From an uncultured Bacteroidales bacterium (GTDB lineage Bacteria > Bacteroidota > Bacteroidia > Bacteroidales > WCHB1-69), in contig CALECM010000048.1 of the NCBI GenBank assembly GCA_937949745.1, positions 1 to 64,000 of the forward strand: 64,000 nt of DNA, given 5' to 3'. Of the stretch, positions 36,274 to 45,032 are shown piece by piece. The notes under the pieces were generated by a model. That model ran no database searches and had not been told where the DNA came from. It worked only from the letters and a program-made list of their open reading frames with translations. A program made the translations under genes and the position numbers. Numbering within the stretch: the stretch's first letter is position 1; each line of letters opens with the position of its first letter.

Positions 36274-37608
36274 ATGAAATTTAATGAATTAAATATTTCC
36301 ACGTCTTTATCCAATGCCCTGGCCGATGCCGGATTGACGGATACTACTACTATTCAGGAAAAAGCTTTCCCGGTAATCATGTCGGGACGGGATATGGTGG
36401 GTATCGCCCAAACCGGAACCGGCAAAACGATAGCATACCTCCTGCCCTGCCTGAGATTATGGAAATTCACGAAAGAAAAAAATCCGGCTATCATCGTGGT
36501 GGTCCCCACACGCGAGCTGGTATTACAGGTAGTGGAACAGGTAAAATTACTCACTGTTTATATGCCCGTAAGAGTAGCCGGCGTTTACGGCGGGGTGAAT
36601 ATGAAACAACAGGCTCCTTTTATCCTGGACGGACTGGATATACTGGTGGGCACACCGGGACGTTTACTGGATTTTGCTTTAAACGGTACCCTTAAGCTAC
36701 GGGATATTAAACGTTTTATTATCGATGAAGTGGATGAAATGCTGGATCTCGGTTTTCGTCCTCAATTGATGAGGATCATGGACCTTCTTCCTTCGAAAAG
36801 GCAAAACCTGATGTTCTCTGCGACCATTACCCCTGACCTTCAGATTTTCATCCGGGATTTTTTTATTCAACCGGTCGAAGTAGAAGCGGCCCGCACGGGA
36901 ACTCCGCTGGAAAATATCAGGCAGGAAGGCTTCGCCGTTCCTAATTTCAATACGAAGGTCAATTTCCTGAAACACCTGTTGGAAAATGAACCGGAATTTT
37001 CAAAAGTACTGGTCATCACTTCCACCAAAAAAACAGCGGACCTTTTGTATGAACGCCTGCAAGATCAATTCTCTGAAGAGATGGGCGTGATCCACTCCAA
37101 TAAATCTCAAAATAACCGTTTCCTGACACTGGAAAAATTTAACCGTAATCAATTCAGGATTCTCATTGCGACCGATATCGTAGCGCGAGGCCTCGATTTT
37201 GACGAGGTTACCCACGTGGTGAACTTCGACATTCCGGAAATACCGGAAGACTATATCCACAGGATAGGGCGTACGGGACGCGCCGATAAAACGGGTACAG
37301 CCCTGACGTTTATCACGAAAGCCGACAATGAAAAAATAAAAGCCATTGAGAAGTTGATGGACCGCCCTATTCCTTTATCCGGAATGCCCGAAGAAGTCGA
37401 AATTTCGGATATACTTATCGAGGATGAGCTCCCGCAGGTGAAAATGAAAACCATCCTCACAAAGCCGCCCGCCAGAGAAGAAACGGGACCTGCTTTTCAT
37501 GAAAAAAAGGATAAAAATAAAAAAGTAAATCAAAAAGTCCGGCGTTCGGAAGCTATGCGTAAAAAATACGGCAAACCCAAAACCCGGGGACCGAAAAGAA
37601 AAAAATAG
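36274..37608 (+). CDS. DEAD-box RNA helicase (RhlE/DbpA type)
   Basis: About 444 residues from the ATG at 36274; a TTG at 36253 is open but less likely. Motifs in order: Q motif (TTTIQEKAFP), Walker A AQTGTGKT, PTREL, TPGRLLD, motif II written DEVD, not DEAD (IIDEVDEMLDLGF), SAT, then ARGLDF and HRIGRTGR. The tail (about 400-444) is Lys/Arg-rich and probably binds RNA. The protein would unwind RNA in ribosome assembly or mRNA decay. The A-to-V change in motif II is unusual, but the nucleotide-binding DE pair is intact. Confidence 0.93.
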   Translation: MKFNELNISTSLSNALADAGLTDTTTIQEKAFPVIMSGRDMVGIAQTGTGKTIAYLLPCLRLWKFTKEKNPAIIVVVPTRELVLQVVEQVKLLTVYMPVRVAGVYGGVNMKQQAPFILDGLDILVGTPGRLLDFALNGTLKLRDIKRFIIDEVDEMLDLGFRPQLMRIMDLLPSKRQNLMFSATITPDLQIFIRDFFIQPVEVEAARTGTPLENIRQEGFAVPNFNTKVNFLKHLLENEPEFSKVLVITSTKKTADLLYERLQDQFSEEMGVIHSNKSQNNRFLTLEKFNRNQFRILIATDIVARGLDFDEVTHVVNFDIPEIPEDYIHRIGRTGRADKTGTALTFITKADNEKIKAIEKLMDRPIPLSGMPEEVEISDILIEDELPQVKMKTILTKPPAREETGPAFHEKKDKNKKVNQKVRRSEAMRKKYGKPKTRGPKRKK

Positions 37609-38190
37609 AAATATTTAGAAAAAATTATTTACATAATGCTTTTGGCATTCTGATCATTGCCTCCGGTGGCTTCGACAAGCTCAGCCACCGGATAAAAAAC
37701 TTCTTTTTCATCCTTCATGTATTGTCATTCTGAATGTAATGAAGAATCTTATAATTCCATTACTCATTACCTTAAAATAAGAAGGCATTTAACAAAAGCC
37801 TCAACAGGACAAGAAGATAAATCAAAATATTCCTCCTCTGCCTATTTTCCCTGCGATGTCATTACCGCATTAAGTTCTTTGAACGTATAAACGACAACCA
37901 TTTATTTATAAAAGACCCTTCGCTTTGCTCAGGATGACAAAATAAAGAGAGCTTATCCCCTCTTGGCTTCGACGAACTCAGCCAGTAGGGAAGTCGTCGC
38001 TTTAAATTTTAATGCGTAAAAAATCAAGATTTCTTTGGCGTTAAAAATAGAAAAGATCCTTCGCTTCGCTCAGGATGACAATCCTTATCAATGCAAAGAA
38101 AATCGATTATCAAACCATGATTCCTCGTTTTATCCAGTAAGCCGGGATGGAATCTTCCGGATAAATTGTCATTCTCTCAATGCTGAACTG
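37609..38190. repeat. Intergenic region with several repeat copies and hairpins
   Basis: About 580 bp with no gene. It holds a 9-bp perfect hairpin (37663-37691, CCGGTGGCT), GTCATTCTGAA-type copies at 37723-37749 and, inverted, at 37913-37939 and 38054-38080, and a further GCTTCGAC-AACTCAGCC piece near 37967. These are members of the dispersed family also seen at 28.8 kb and 40.2 kb. They can fold into long imperfect hairpins. Confidence 0.75.
37663..37691 (+). terminator. Possible terminator after helicase gene
   Basis: Inverted repeat CCGGTGGCT ... AGCCACCGG with an 11-nt loop, 54 bp after the stop, followed by GATAAAAAAC but no T-run. It is part of the dispersed repeat, so terminator function is uncertain. 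Confidence 0.35.
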
Positions 38191-38412
38191 TCATTCACTT
38201 TCCGATATCTTCGTTAATGCTTTTCCCTTATGGGCCGCAATGTGATTGGTCTTATCACTTTTAATTTCATATTGTGGCTCTTCCGGCGTGGCATGGTGGG
38301 TATAACCCTTGAAATCGAAATCCCGGGTATGGATCTTAATGATAGTTCCTGAAACCCTTCCTGCTTCAAAATTCCAGCTCACTTTATCACCTATGTTAAA
38401 TTGTGTTTCCAT
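38191..38412 (-). CDS. DUF2945 (Tudor-like) small protein
   Basis: 73 residues, starting METQFNIGDKVSWNFEAG. The pattern of a GDKVSW start, GTIIKIH, and a final KTNHIAAHKGKALTKI is that of DUF2945 (hypervirulence-associated TUDOR-like domain). It is a small beta-barrel, usually cytoplasmic, of unknown role. It lies alone between a repeat-rich region and a divergent TIGR02757 gene. Confidence 0.85.
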   Translation of the reverse strand: METQFNIGDKVSWNFEAGRVSGTIIKIHTRDFDFKGYTHHATPEEPQYEIKSDKTNHIAAHKGKALTKISESE

Positions 38413-38557
38413 TTTTATATCTTTACTAAATATTCCTGATCTTCAGGCAAATGTTTCTCAGGCAATAACAATAAATGTGGAGCCTATGTTTTCGAAAAAA
38501 TATAAAATATTAAAATCTACAGGATAATACCGGAGATTAAAAAACGTTTCTCCAACT

Positions 38558-39331
38558 ATGGAGCATATCATTTCTTTTCATGAATTAACGGAACTGTTAA
38601 ATGAACTGGTTATCCGTTTTAATACCCCGGAGTTTGTCGAAACGGACCCTGTACAATTTCCACGTCGATATAGCCTCAAACAGGACGTTGAAGTTTCAGC
38701 CTTCCTGACGGCCACGATCACCTGGGGAAAACGGAGTCTCATTCTCAAATCCGCCGACCGTATGCACCGTCTGATGGGTATTTCACCATATGACTTCATT
38801 ATGGGAAAAGGTTATGACGATCTGGAGAAAAAGAATATCCACCGGACTTTCTTCGAGGATGATATGGCTTTCATTTGCCGGGGATTACAGGCAATTTACC
38901 AGAAATACGAAAGTATCGAAACCTTGTTTTCAGAACTTCCAGCCGACCATGAAAGGATATGGAACGCTCTCCGGATCTTCCGGGATCATATCCTCACAGC
39001 CAACGGAACCATGAAAAACAGAAGTATCAAACATATTTCAGATCCCGGAGCATCCGCATGCAAACGACTTCATCTTGCTTTAAAATGGCTGGTCAGGAAT
39101 GACGGTATCGTGGATATCGGTTTATGGAAAAACATCTCTCCGGCTGAACTCTTCATCCCTCTGGACGTGCATGTGGGAAATTCGGCCCGCCAACTGGGAT
39201 TATTGAAAAGAAAAGCAAATGACCGGGATGCGGTGACAGAACTCACGGAAAACCTCCGTATTTTTAATCCTGATGATCCGGTGGTATATGATTTTGCCTT
39301 ATTCGGCATAGGTGAACAAAAACTCCTTTAG
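38558..39331 (+). CDS. TIGR02757 (DUF2400) family protein
   Basis: 257 residues with the conserved opening of the family (YSLKQDVEVSAFLTATITWGKR) and the later FIPLDVHVGNSARQLGLL. The TIGR02757/DUF2400 family is widespread in Bacteroidota and has no known function; the pattern is mostly helical. It is convergent with the DUF2461 gene, 11 bp away, and divergent from DUF2945. Confidence 0.9.
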   Translation: MEHIISFHELTELLNELVIRFNTPEFVETDPVQFPRRYSLKQDVEVSAFLTATITWGKRSLILKSADRMHRLMGISPYDFIMGKGYDDLEKKNIHRTFFEDDMAFICRGLQAIYQKYESIETLFSELPADHERIWNALRIFRDHILTANGTMKNRSIKHISDPGASACKRLHLALKWLVRNDGIVDIGLWKNISPAELFIPLDVHVGNSARQLGLLKRKANDRDAVTELTENLRIFNPDDPVVYDFALFGIGEQKLL

Positions 39332-39342
39332 TGAAAAACAGA

Positions 39343-40023
39343 TCATGCCATTTCCTCACGGGCATAATCAGCGGCACGGTTAAGCAGGTTATTGAATTCT
39401 AAAGTTTTCCTGTAAGCGGCCACGGTTTTTTCTACCACTGCGGGATCCAGCAGGAATTGATTATCCACGCGCATTTCCAGGTATACATCCTTTAATTTAA
39501 GATAGTCGGCAAAAGGACTGTCGGAAGGGAAACCCGCCGGAACCCGCTTGAGGCTGTTTTCCATACCCAAAGTAAAACCTTTCGCTTTCTTAATCGCCGC
39601 CAGGAACGCTTCACCATTGAACATGATATCTTCACGTACACTTTGCAGGATGTGTTTTTCCGGCATATAAAGACCGGTTGTGAGAAGATTACCGCCCAGC
39701 AAACCTTCTCCCTGCGGTTCGATATGAAAATAATAGCCCGAATTTCCGGATTTCTTTCCTCCCGAACAAATATAGGCTCCCATATGGGTTTTGTAAGGTG
39801 ATTTATCCATACTGAAACGCGTATCCCGATATATCCTGTAGGTGCAATCCTTCAAAGTAAGTCTTTTCACATTGGGATCGAACGAACCTATGCCTTCGAT
39901 CAGTTTCACTACAAAAACGTGGAATTCGGCTTCCGCTTTTTTATATTCGGCTTTATGTTCGGCAAACCATTCACGATTATTGTTTTGCCGCAATCTGGTC
40001 AGGAAATCGATAATATTCTGCAT
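39343..40023 (-). CDS. DUF2461 family protein
   Basis: 226 residues. The sequence starts with DFLTRLRQNNNREWFAEHK and contains RIYRDTRFSMDKSPYKTHMG and YYFHIEPQGE, the conserved core of DUF2461 (TIGR02453). The family has no established function. It ends 11 bp from the convergent TIGR02757 gene. A TATTTTTG-type box lies upstream at 40084-40091. Confidence 0.92.
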   Translation of the reverse strand: MQNIIDFLTRLRQNNNREWFAEHKAEYKKAEAEFHVFVVKLIEGIGSFDPNVKRLTLKDCTYRIYRDTRFSMDKSPYKTHMGAYICSGGKKSGNSGYYFHIEPQGEGLLGGNLLTTGLYMPEKHILQSVREDIMFNGEAFLAAIKKAKGFTLGMENSLKRVPAGFPSDSPFADYLKLKDVYLEMRVDNQFLLDPAVVEKTVAAYRKTLEFNNLLNRAADYAREEMA

Positions 40024-40083
40024 TTTAATCTATTTTCTATAATATGAAATGAAATTCTTATCCGGAATTTCAACTGTTACCTG

Positions 40084-40091
40084 CAAAAATA
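40084..40091 (-). promoter_or_regulatory. -7 box for DUF2461 gene
   Basis: Minus-strand TATTTTTG, an exact TAnnTTTG match, 61 bp before the ATG at 40023. Confidence 0.4.
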
Positions 40092-40170
40092 ATCAAAAAG
40101 CATTCCGCTTTACCAGGTTAAGGGTGAAAAAAGAGATGAACGGAGTCCGGAGTCACAATAAAAAAGAAAA

Positions 40171-40278
40171 TGTCCAAAACTTGCCTTTCGTTATCCTGAA
40201 CCGGAGTGAAGTATCTGTTAATTCCAGGAATTCTTCACTCTTCAGAACGACAAAGAATATTGCATTACTTTTTGGACA
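40171..40278. repeat. Long imperfect palindrome (repeat family copy)
   Basis: Perfect 9-bp inverted ends TGTCCAAAA (40171-40179) and TTTTGGACA (40270-40278) enclose an inner imperfect inverted pair (ATCCTGAACCGGAGTGAAG and TTCACTCTTCAGAACGAC). It may be a MITE-like or REP-like element of about 108 bp between two convergent or tail-to-tail minus genes. No target-site duplication was verified. Confidence 0.65.
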
Positions 40279-40311
40279 CTCTCTTATTACACTCTTTAAC
40301 TAAGATACGGA

Positions 40312-41529
40312 TTAATTATGATGGAAAAATTTCCGGGTTTCTTCCGTTCCGTCGCTGAAAAATACCTTTTTAATATAGAGATTACCTGAACGCAAATTAT
40401 TTTCCTCCAGTTCGAATCCGCCCATATCGAATATTTTTTCGGACACTATTATCCGGCTGCTCATAGCGGTAAGATAGAACGTATAAGTACTTTCCAGCAC
40501 CTGATTGGAATTGGCATCAAATACGGATCCTTTCTGGAAAGTGATCTGGACCTGGCTGGTACCTATAGCCACATTATTACTCAAACTAACGGTAACGGAA
40601 TTGCCGTTGAAAGTAATATTCTGGATAGGGAACGCCTGGTTAAGGCTTACGATTTCGCCCAAACTACCCTGCAATACGTCCCTGTCAAAATTAAAAACAA
40701 GATCAATAAGACCGGGAGCATCCGGATCATATACGGTTGTGGAGTTGGCTACCGGTACGGTGGAAATTATCATAGGATAATCCAGGGTTGCGAAATTCAA
40801 CGTATAGTCCGTAACGGTTTCATTACCGTTGGCATCCGCTATGGCACCGGCGCCAATCACCACATTGAATGTTTCGTCGGAAGGAAGTACCGGACTTTCC
40901 GGAGTTATAAGATCAAATGAAAGGACATTCTCTTCTTCCAGAGGATTTTCCACAGGCTCACCGTTAACCGTAATGAAATCCGGATTCACAATGGTAATTT
41001 CCTTATTGTAAGTGATGGTGATGAACGGCTGATTGGCCTGAACCTCCATATTCCCATTCACCGGAGAAGTGCTCACCACTTGCGGAGGACCCGGAGGCAC
41101 GGTAGTGCTACCGTTTAATTCCACGGTTCCCTGAACCGGCATAATCCCGCCTAATAAAGCTACGGTTACCAACAGGGTTGCCGTGTGGGGTTCTTCGGCA
41201 GTAGCGGGACCCGTAGGCGCATAAGTAACGGAAACATTATGTCCGCCTCCCATTAATTCAGCAAGCAACTCCATTAAAGACCTTTGAGGATCATCTGCCG
41301 TAAAAAATTCAGCATCAGGACCCTGTAAAGTAAGATCAAAAGATGAAATCATAGATAAAGCAGGCAAGCCTGCCACCTTGATATTGATCTGCTGTTCCAC
41401 CTGTTGTCCTATCTCCGTCTGAACATATACCTCCGTAGGAGTGAATAAAAGACTTTGGGCTAAAACCTGGGTGGTTGTAAATGTCATTGCGAAAAACAGC
41501 AATGCATTAAGTTTTAAAATTTTATTCAT
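40312..41529 (-). CDS. Secreted protein with Ig-like (Big_5/SbsA-type) domains
   Basis: 405 residues with a signal peptide (about 1-24, ending QVLAQ). The order is a beta-rich domain (about 30-140, VTYAPTGPAT), then two SbsA/Big_5-like Ig domains (STSPVNGNMEV at about 150 and STVPVANSTTV at about 255). A C-terminal segment (LYIKKVFFSDGTEETRKFF) looks like the end of a T9SS type A sorting domain but is atypical, lacking the usual FPNP block. It is probably an exported surface protein. Function unknown. Confidence 0.78.
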   Translation of the reverse strand: MNKILKLNALLFFAMTFTTTQVLAQSLLFTPTEVYVQTEIGQQVEQQINIKVAGLPALSMISSFDLTLQGPDAEFFTADDPQRSLMELLAELMGGGHNVSVTYAPTGPATAEEPHTATLLVTVALLGGIMPVQGTVELNGSTTVPPGPPQVVSTSPVNGNMEVQANQPFITITYNKEITIVNPDFITVNGEPVENPLEEENVLSFDLITPESPVLPSDETFNVVIGAGAIADANGNETVTDYTLNFATLDYPMIISTVPVANSTTVYDPDAPGLIDLVFNFDRDVLQGSLGEIVSLNQAFPIQNITFNGNSVTVSLSNNVAIGTSQVQITFQKGSVFDANSNQVLESTYTFYLTAMSSRIIVSEKIFDMGGFELEENNLRSGNLYIKKVFFSDGTEETRKFFHHN

Positions 41530-42001
41530 ATTTTTTTGTTTTAATTATACGGATTATACCGTAATACATTTGATATAAAATATAAAAGTTAAAGAGTGTA
41601 TTATTCTGCTTAAGCGAATTGAGAAATGATAATGAGTCTTACGGGGAGGCTGCGGAAGTAAGCGACTCAGGATCGGAAGTAAGGTCGGGGATCAGATATT
41701 TACAGGAGAAGATTAATTTTTATCCGTGAAGTCGTAAATTCAAAATATTGTATTATTAAATTTGAACAAAAATAATTATTTTATTATATAATCCATATAT
41801 TTTTTTTATTTTTTTATGCATTATATCATTTTGATCAAAAATTATATATTTAAAAATAAGAATTAATATCAAGTAATTTTTGCTAATGAATGGTAGAAAC
41901 AACCAATATGATAGTCAATAAATAAAAAAAGTCAATAATACTATCGGAAAAAGCATTATTGACCAGATATACCGGCATTCCGGCAATGAATGAAATTTGA
42001 A
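41530..42001. other. AT-rich intergenic region
   Basis: About 470 bp, strongly AT-rich. A TATTTTTG-type box on the minus strand (41767-41774) could drive the Ig-domain gene, but the distance (about 238 bp) is long. No ORF or repeat is evident. Confidence 0.4.
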
Positions 42002-42331
42002 TTATGAGGGATTATCCATCTCCTTATTCGGCATTTTGTCTTCCACATCCGTATCCGTAATACCTACACCCGGAACATCGGGCTCATTAAGGCACGTATT
42101 TTCTTCGAGAGCGGTGGTACTGTAATTGGCGTTGTCATCAATGCGGAAAGACTCGTCTACAATATTGGTCATATTGCATCCCTGGCTTTCCGGATAAAGT
42201 TCATCACCGTCACGGAAAGGGTTCTGATCCTCTTTTGGCAATCTGTTTGGAATCTGACCATTACCGGTCGGGGTCATTTCCGGATTATGCTCTGACCCGG
42301 GTCTGTTTTTCATTGGGTTATCTGTTTCCAT
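42002..42331 (-). CDS. Small acidic Asn/Asp/Pro-rich hypothetical protein
   Basis: 109 residues, hydrophilic, with many Asn, Asp, Glu and Pro, two Cys (in QGCNM and NTCLN) and no signal peptide. It looks intrinsically disordered. I recognise no family. It starts 32 bp after the pyruvate oxidase stop, so the two genes probably form an operon. The start is the ATG at 42331; an internal ATG (MKNRP) is also possible. It could be an accessory to the oxidase, but only position suggests this. Confidence 0.55.
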   Translation of the reverse strand: METDNPMKNRPGSEHNPEMTPTGNGQIPNRLPKEDQNPFRDGDELYPESQGCNMTNIVDESFRIDDNANYSTTALEENTCLNEPDVPGVGITDTDVEDKMPNKEMDNPS

Positions 42332-42363
42332 GTAATGATATTTAAATATGTTAATAATATATT

Positions 42364-44151
42364 TTATTGTTCATCTTTGACCTGGTATTCGTCCATGAGT
42401 TCTTTCAACAAAGGTAGTCCCATAATATCATAGCGTTCTTTAAATACTTCTACTGCTTCTTTGCCGAATAATTTTTCGTCCAGAATCAAAGCCTCTGCGG
42501 GGAAAGGCCGGTCGTTGTTAATTTTAAGGTCGATTACCACGGGCACGGTACTTTTTACCGCCTTGTTAAATACTTCTTCCAGTTGATCCACACGTGTCAC
42601 GGTAAATCCTTTAGCACCCATCGCTTCGCCTATAGCCGCATAATCCGCGGCCAGCAGATCTACTCCGTATTTAGGTTGCTGCGTATCTTCCTGTTCGGCT
42701 TCGATAAAGCCAAAGGAGTTATTCGAAAATACGATATTAATAACCGGTAATTTATATTTTACCTGCGTCAATATATCCTGCATAACCATGGCAAAACCGC
42801 CGTCGCCGTTCAACGTGAACACCTGCCGGTCCGGATAAGTTAACTTTGCCGCGATTCCTCCCGCGACTCCATAACCCATCGTGGCAAACAATCCCGATGT
42901 GGTAAACCGCTGATCCCGGCCATTCATATCCAATAGCCTTATCACGTGGATAGTTACATTTCCCACATCCGTCACAAAAATCGCATCCGGATCCGCCACC
43001 CGGTTGATTTCTTTAAATACGGGTTCTACCCGCATTGGTTCCCGGTCGCTATTATCGAAACCGTGTAACCATTTCAGCCAGTTATATCTGTTCTTACGAT
43101 TAGCTTCAAGAAAAGGAGTAACCGGACTAGGCTCGCTTTTTTCCACCAGTAATTTCATAGTTTTACCGGCATCACCAAGTATAGCCACATCCGTACGGTG
43201 TCTTTTTCCCAACTTCGAGGAATCGACATCTATTTGTATAAATTTGGCTTCCTGTGGGAAAAAGAAACGGGCAAAAGGGAAATCACTTCCTATAAAAAGA
43301 ATAAGGTCCGCCATATTTAGGGCTTCGTTTGCCGGCTTCGTGGCTACCCGGCCCGCCATACCCAGGAAATTCTCAAACCGGTCGGGCACAATACCTTTGC
43401 CTAATACCGAAGAAACCACCGGCATTGAAAAATGAGTGGACAGGGCCATTATTTCTTCTCCGGCACCCCGGGTACCCTGCCCGATATACAGAACAGGCCG
43501 TTTTGCTTCCTTAAGGAGTTGTATAGCTTTATCCACATCGGCAGGATCAGGTAACGGGTAACCCACCCTGTGATTATCTGCCGAAGTGATCGATAAATCC
43601 GGAATATCCACATAGCCGAAATCCACCGGTATGGTGACTACGGAAACCCCTCTTCGCTCGTAGGCGATACGTATGGCATCATCAACCATAAAAGGAAGAC
43701 TTTCCGGCGTCATCACCGTACGGTTATAAACGCTGACATCGGTAAACATCGGATTTTCGTTCATTTCCTGGAACGCATTGTAATTCATCGCTGTTGAAGC
43801 CACCTGGCCGATCAGCGCCAATACCGGCACATGATCCATCTGCGCGTCATATAACCCGTTGAAAAGATGCGTGGCTCCCGGTCCGGCAGTACCAAAACAG
43901 ACTCCGATCTTTCCCGTCAGTTTCGCATCGGCCGAAGCCGCTATGGCCCCTACTTCCTCGTGCCTGACCTGGATAAACCGGATCTTATCGCGTTCATCAT
44001 AAAAGGAGTTCATCACGGAATTAAATGAACCTCCGGGAATTCCATAAACATGGTCCACGCCCCAGCTTTCCAAAACTCTGAGCATGGCCGTACCGGATTT
44101 AATAATTTTTCCGGATTCTTTTTTAATCGGTATATCACGTGCCGGATCCAT
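42364..44151 (-). CDS. Pyruvate oxidase-like ThDP enzyme
   Basis: 595 residues from the ATG at 44151 (MDPARDIPIKK); an upstream in-frame ATG at 44199 gives an unlikely N-terminus. The domain order is that of the acetohydroxy-acid-synthase/POX superfamily: PYR domain (GIPGGSFNSVM, VRHEEVGA with the conserved Glu, GTAGPGATHLFNGLYDA), central domain, and PP domain with the ThDP motif GDGG...NNSFG (about 430-470). YNAFQEMNE resembles pyruvate oxidases such as L. plantarum POX and SpxB more than acetolactate synthases. The expected reaction is oxidative decarboxylation of pyruvate to acetyl phosphate with H2O2 in oxygen. It is 32 bp from the small acidic gene. Confidence 0.82.
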   Translation of the reverse strand: MDPARDIPIKKESGKIIKSGTAMLRVLESWGVDHVYGIPGGSFNSVMNSFYDERDKIRFIQVRHEEVGAIAASADAKLTGKIGVCFGTAGPGATHLFNGLYDAQMDHVPVLALIGQVASTAMNYNAFQEMNENPMFTDVSVYNRTVMTPESLPFMVDDAIRIAYERRGVSVVTIPVDFGYVDIPDLSITSADNHRVGYPLPDPADVDKAIQLLKEAKRPVLYIGQGTRGAGEEIMALSTHFSMPVVSSVLGKGIVPDRFENFLGMAGRVATKPANEALNMADLILFIGSDFPFARFFFPQEAKFIQIDVDSSKLGKRHRTDVAILGDAGKTMKLLVEKSEPSPVTPFLEANRKNRYNWLKWLHGFDNSDREPMRVEPVFKEINRVADPDAIFVTDVGNVTIHVIRLLDMNGRDQRFTTSGLFATMGYGVAGGIAAKLTYPDRQVFTLNGDGGFAMVMQDILTQVKYKLPVINIVFSNNSFGFIEAEQEDTQQPKYGVDLLAADYAAIGEAMGAKGFTVTRVDQLEEVFNKAVKSTVPVVIDLKINNDRPFPAEALILDEKLFGKEAVEVFKERYDIMGLPLLKELMDEYQVKDEQ

Positions 44152-44298
44152 AGTATATTTTTTAAATGGGATATTCAAACATGTAGTATAGAATAACATT
44201 ATTCCCCCACCAATGTTTTAGAATTATTTAACAAATAAAAATATGATCACCGGAACCGGCCGGTAATACGGGAAAAAAAGAAGAAGATAACTAATATC

Positions 44299-44880
44299 TT
44301 AGGGAATATACCGGGCATGTACCGAACGGATCATTCCTCTGTTGGCCGTATCATCCGTACTATATTCCGGTGCGGTATTGATTGACAATTCCTCATTTCC
44401 GATCCGGAAATTGTTTTTATAGATCACCTGGCTCGGTCCTAACAATGTTCCCTGTACCACAAAAGTGTATTCTCCTGGCGTTACGGCTTTTCCATTGTCA
44501 TCTTTGAGATCCCATATATATACCTGCGGACCAGACTTTGGGGTGGCACCGGTATAAGCGTCGATTTGCTTAGTGGTATGAGTTTGCGGATTAGCTTTGC
44601 TTACCCACAAAGGCATGCAATCCGGACGGTAATCATATCCTCCTTCGGCTGTAAATTTGGTAACAAATAATGTCCTTACAAGAACACCTTCGTTATTTTC
44701 AATCCATACTGCAAATTGATTACTTCCTCTTCCGCTTTGTTTTTCATAATCAACCGTGATCTCCAATCGGGTTCCTTCTTCCATGACCGTATCTGTTTTT
44801 TGGGCGGAATTTGCTTTTTGCGTACAATTGGATAAAATAAATAATAAACCAACCGAAAGTGTGAATAACCGGAATTTCAT
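44299..44880 (-). CDS. DUF2271 lipoprotein
   Basis: 193 residues. The lipoprotein signal ends LSNC (Cys19). The mature region contains FAVWIEN and DAYTGATPKSG, which match the DUF2271 family, often linked to FMN-binding or ApbE proteins in periplasmic electron transfer. No such partner is nearby. It lies alone on the minus strand, facing the YwqK gene upstream with about 150 bp between. Confidence 0.86.
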   Translation of the reverse strand: MKFRLFTLSVGLLFILSNCTQKANSAQKTDTVMEEGTRLEITVDYEKQSGRGSNQFAVWIENNEGVLVRTLFVTKFTAEGGYDYRPDCMPLWVSKANPQTHTTKQIDAYTGATPKSGPQVYIWDLKDDNGKAVTPGEYTFVVQGTLLGPSQVIYKNNFRIGNEELSINTAPEYSTDDTANRGMIRSVHARYIP

Positions 44881-44926
44881 AAGCTATATTTTTAAATTTG
44901 ACATTATGATTTTTATTAAAAGTGAA

Positions 44927-44934
44927 CAAAGATA
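44927..44934 (-). promoter_or_regulatory. -7 box for DUF2271 gene
   Basis: Minus-strand TATCTTTG, an exact TAnnTTTG match, 47 bp upstream of the ATG at 44880. Confidence 0.45.
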
Positions 44935-45000
44935 ATATTAAATCCGATACGATCTCGGAACCGGTTAACACTACTGCAATAACAATTTCATAAAAAACGT

Positions 45001-45008
45001 TACTTTTG
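45001..45008 (+). promoter_or_regulatory. -7 box for YwqK-like gene
   Basis: TACTTTTG on the plus strand, an exact TAnnTTTG match, 25 bp upstream of the ATG at 45033. Confidence 0.45.
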
Positions 45009-45032
45009 CAGGTAATTTTCAATGTCGATATT

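Noticed and set aside
37609..38190. CRISPR array in the repeat-rich gap
   Set aside because: Repeats are few, of varied length and inverted relative to each other, with no regular spacers or cas genes.
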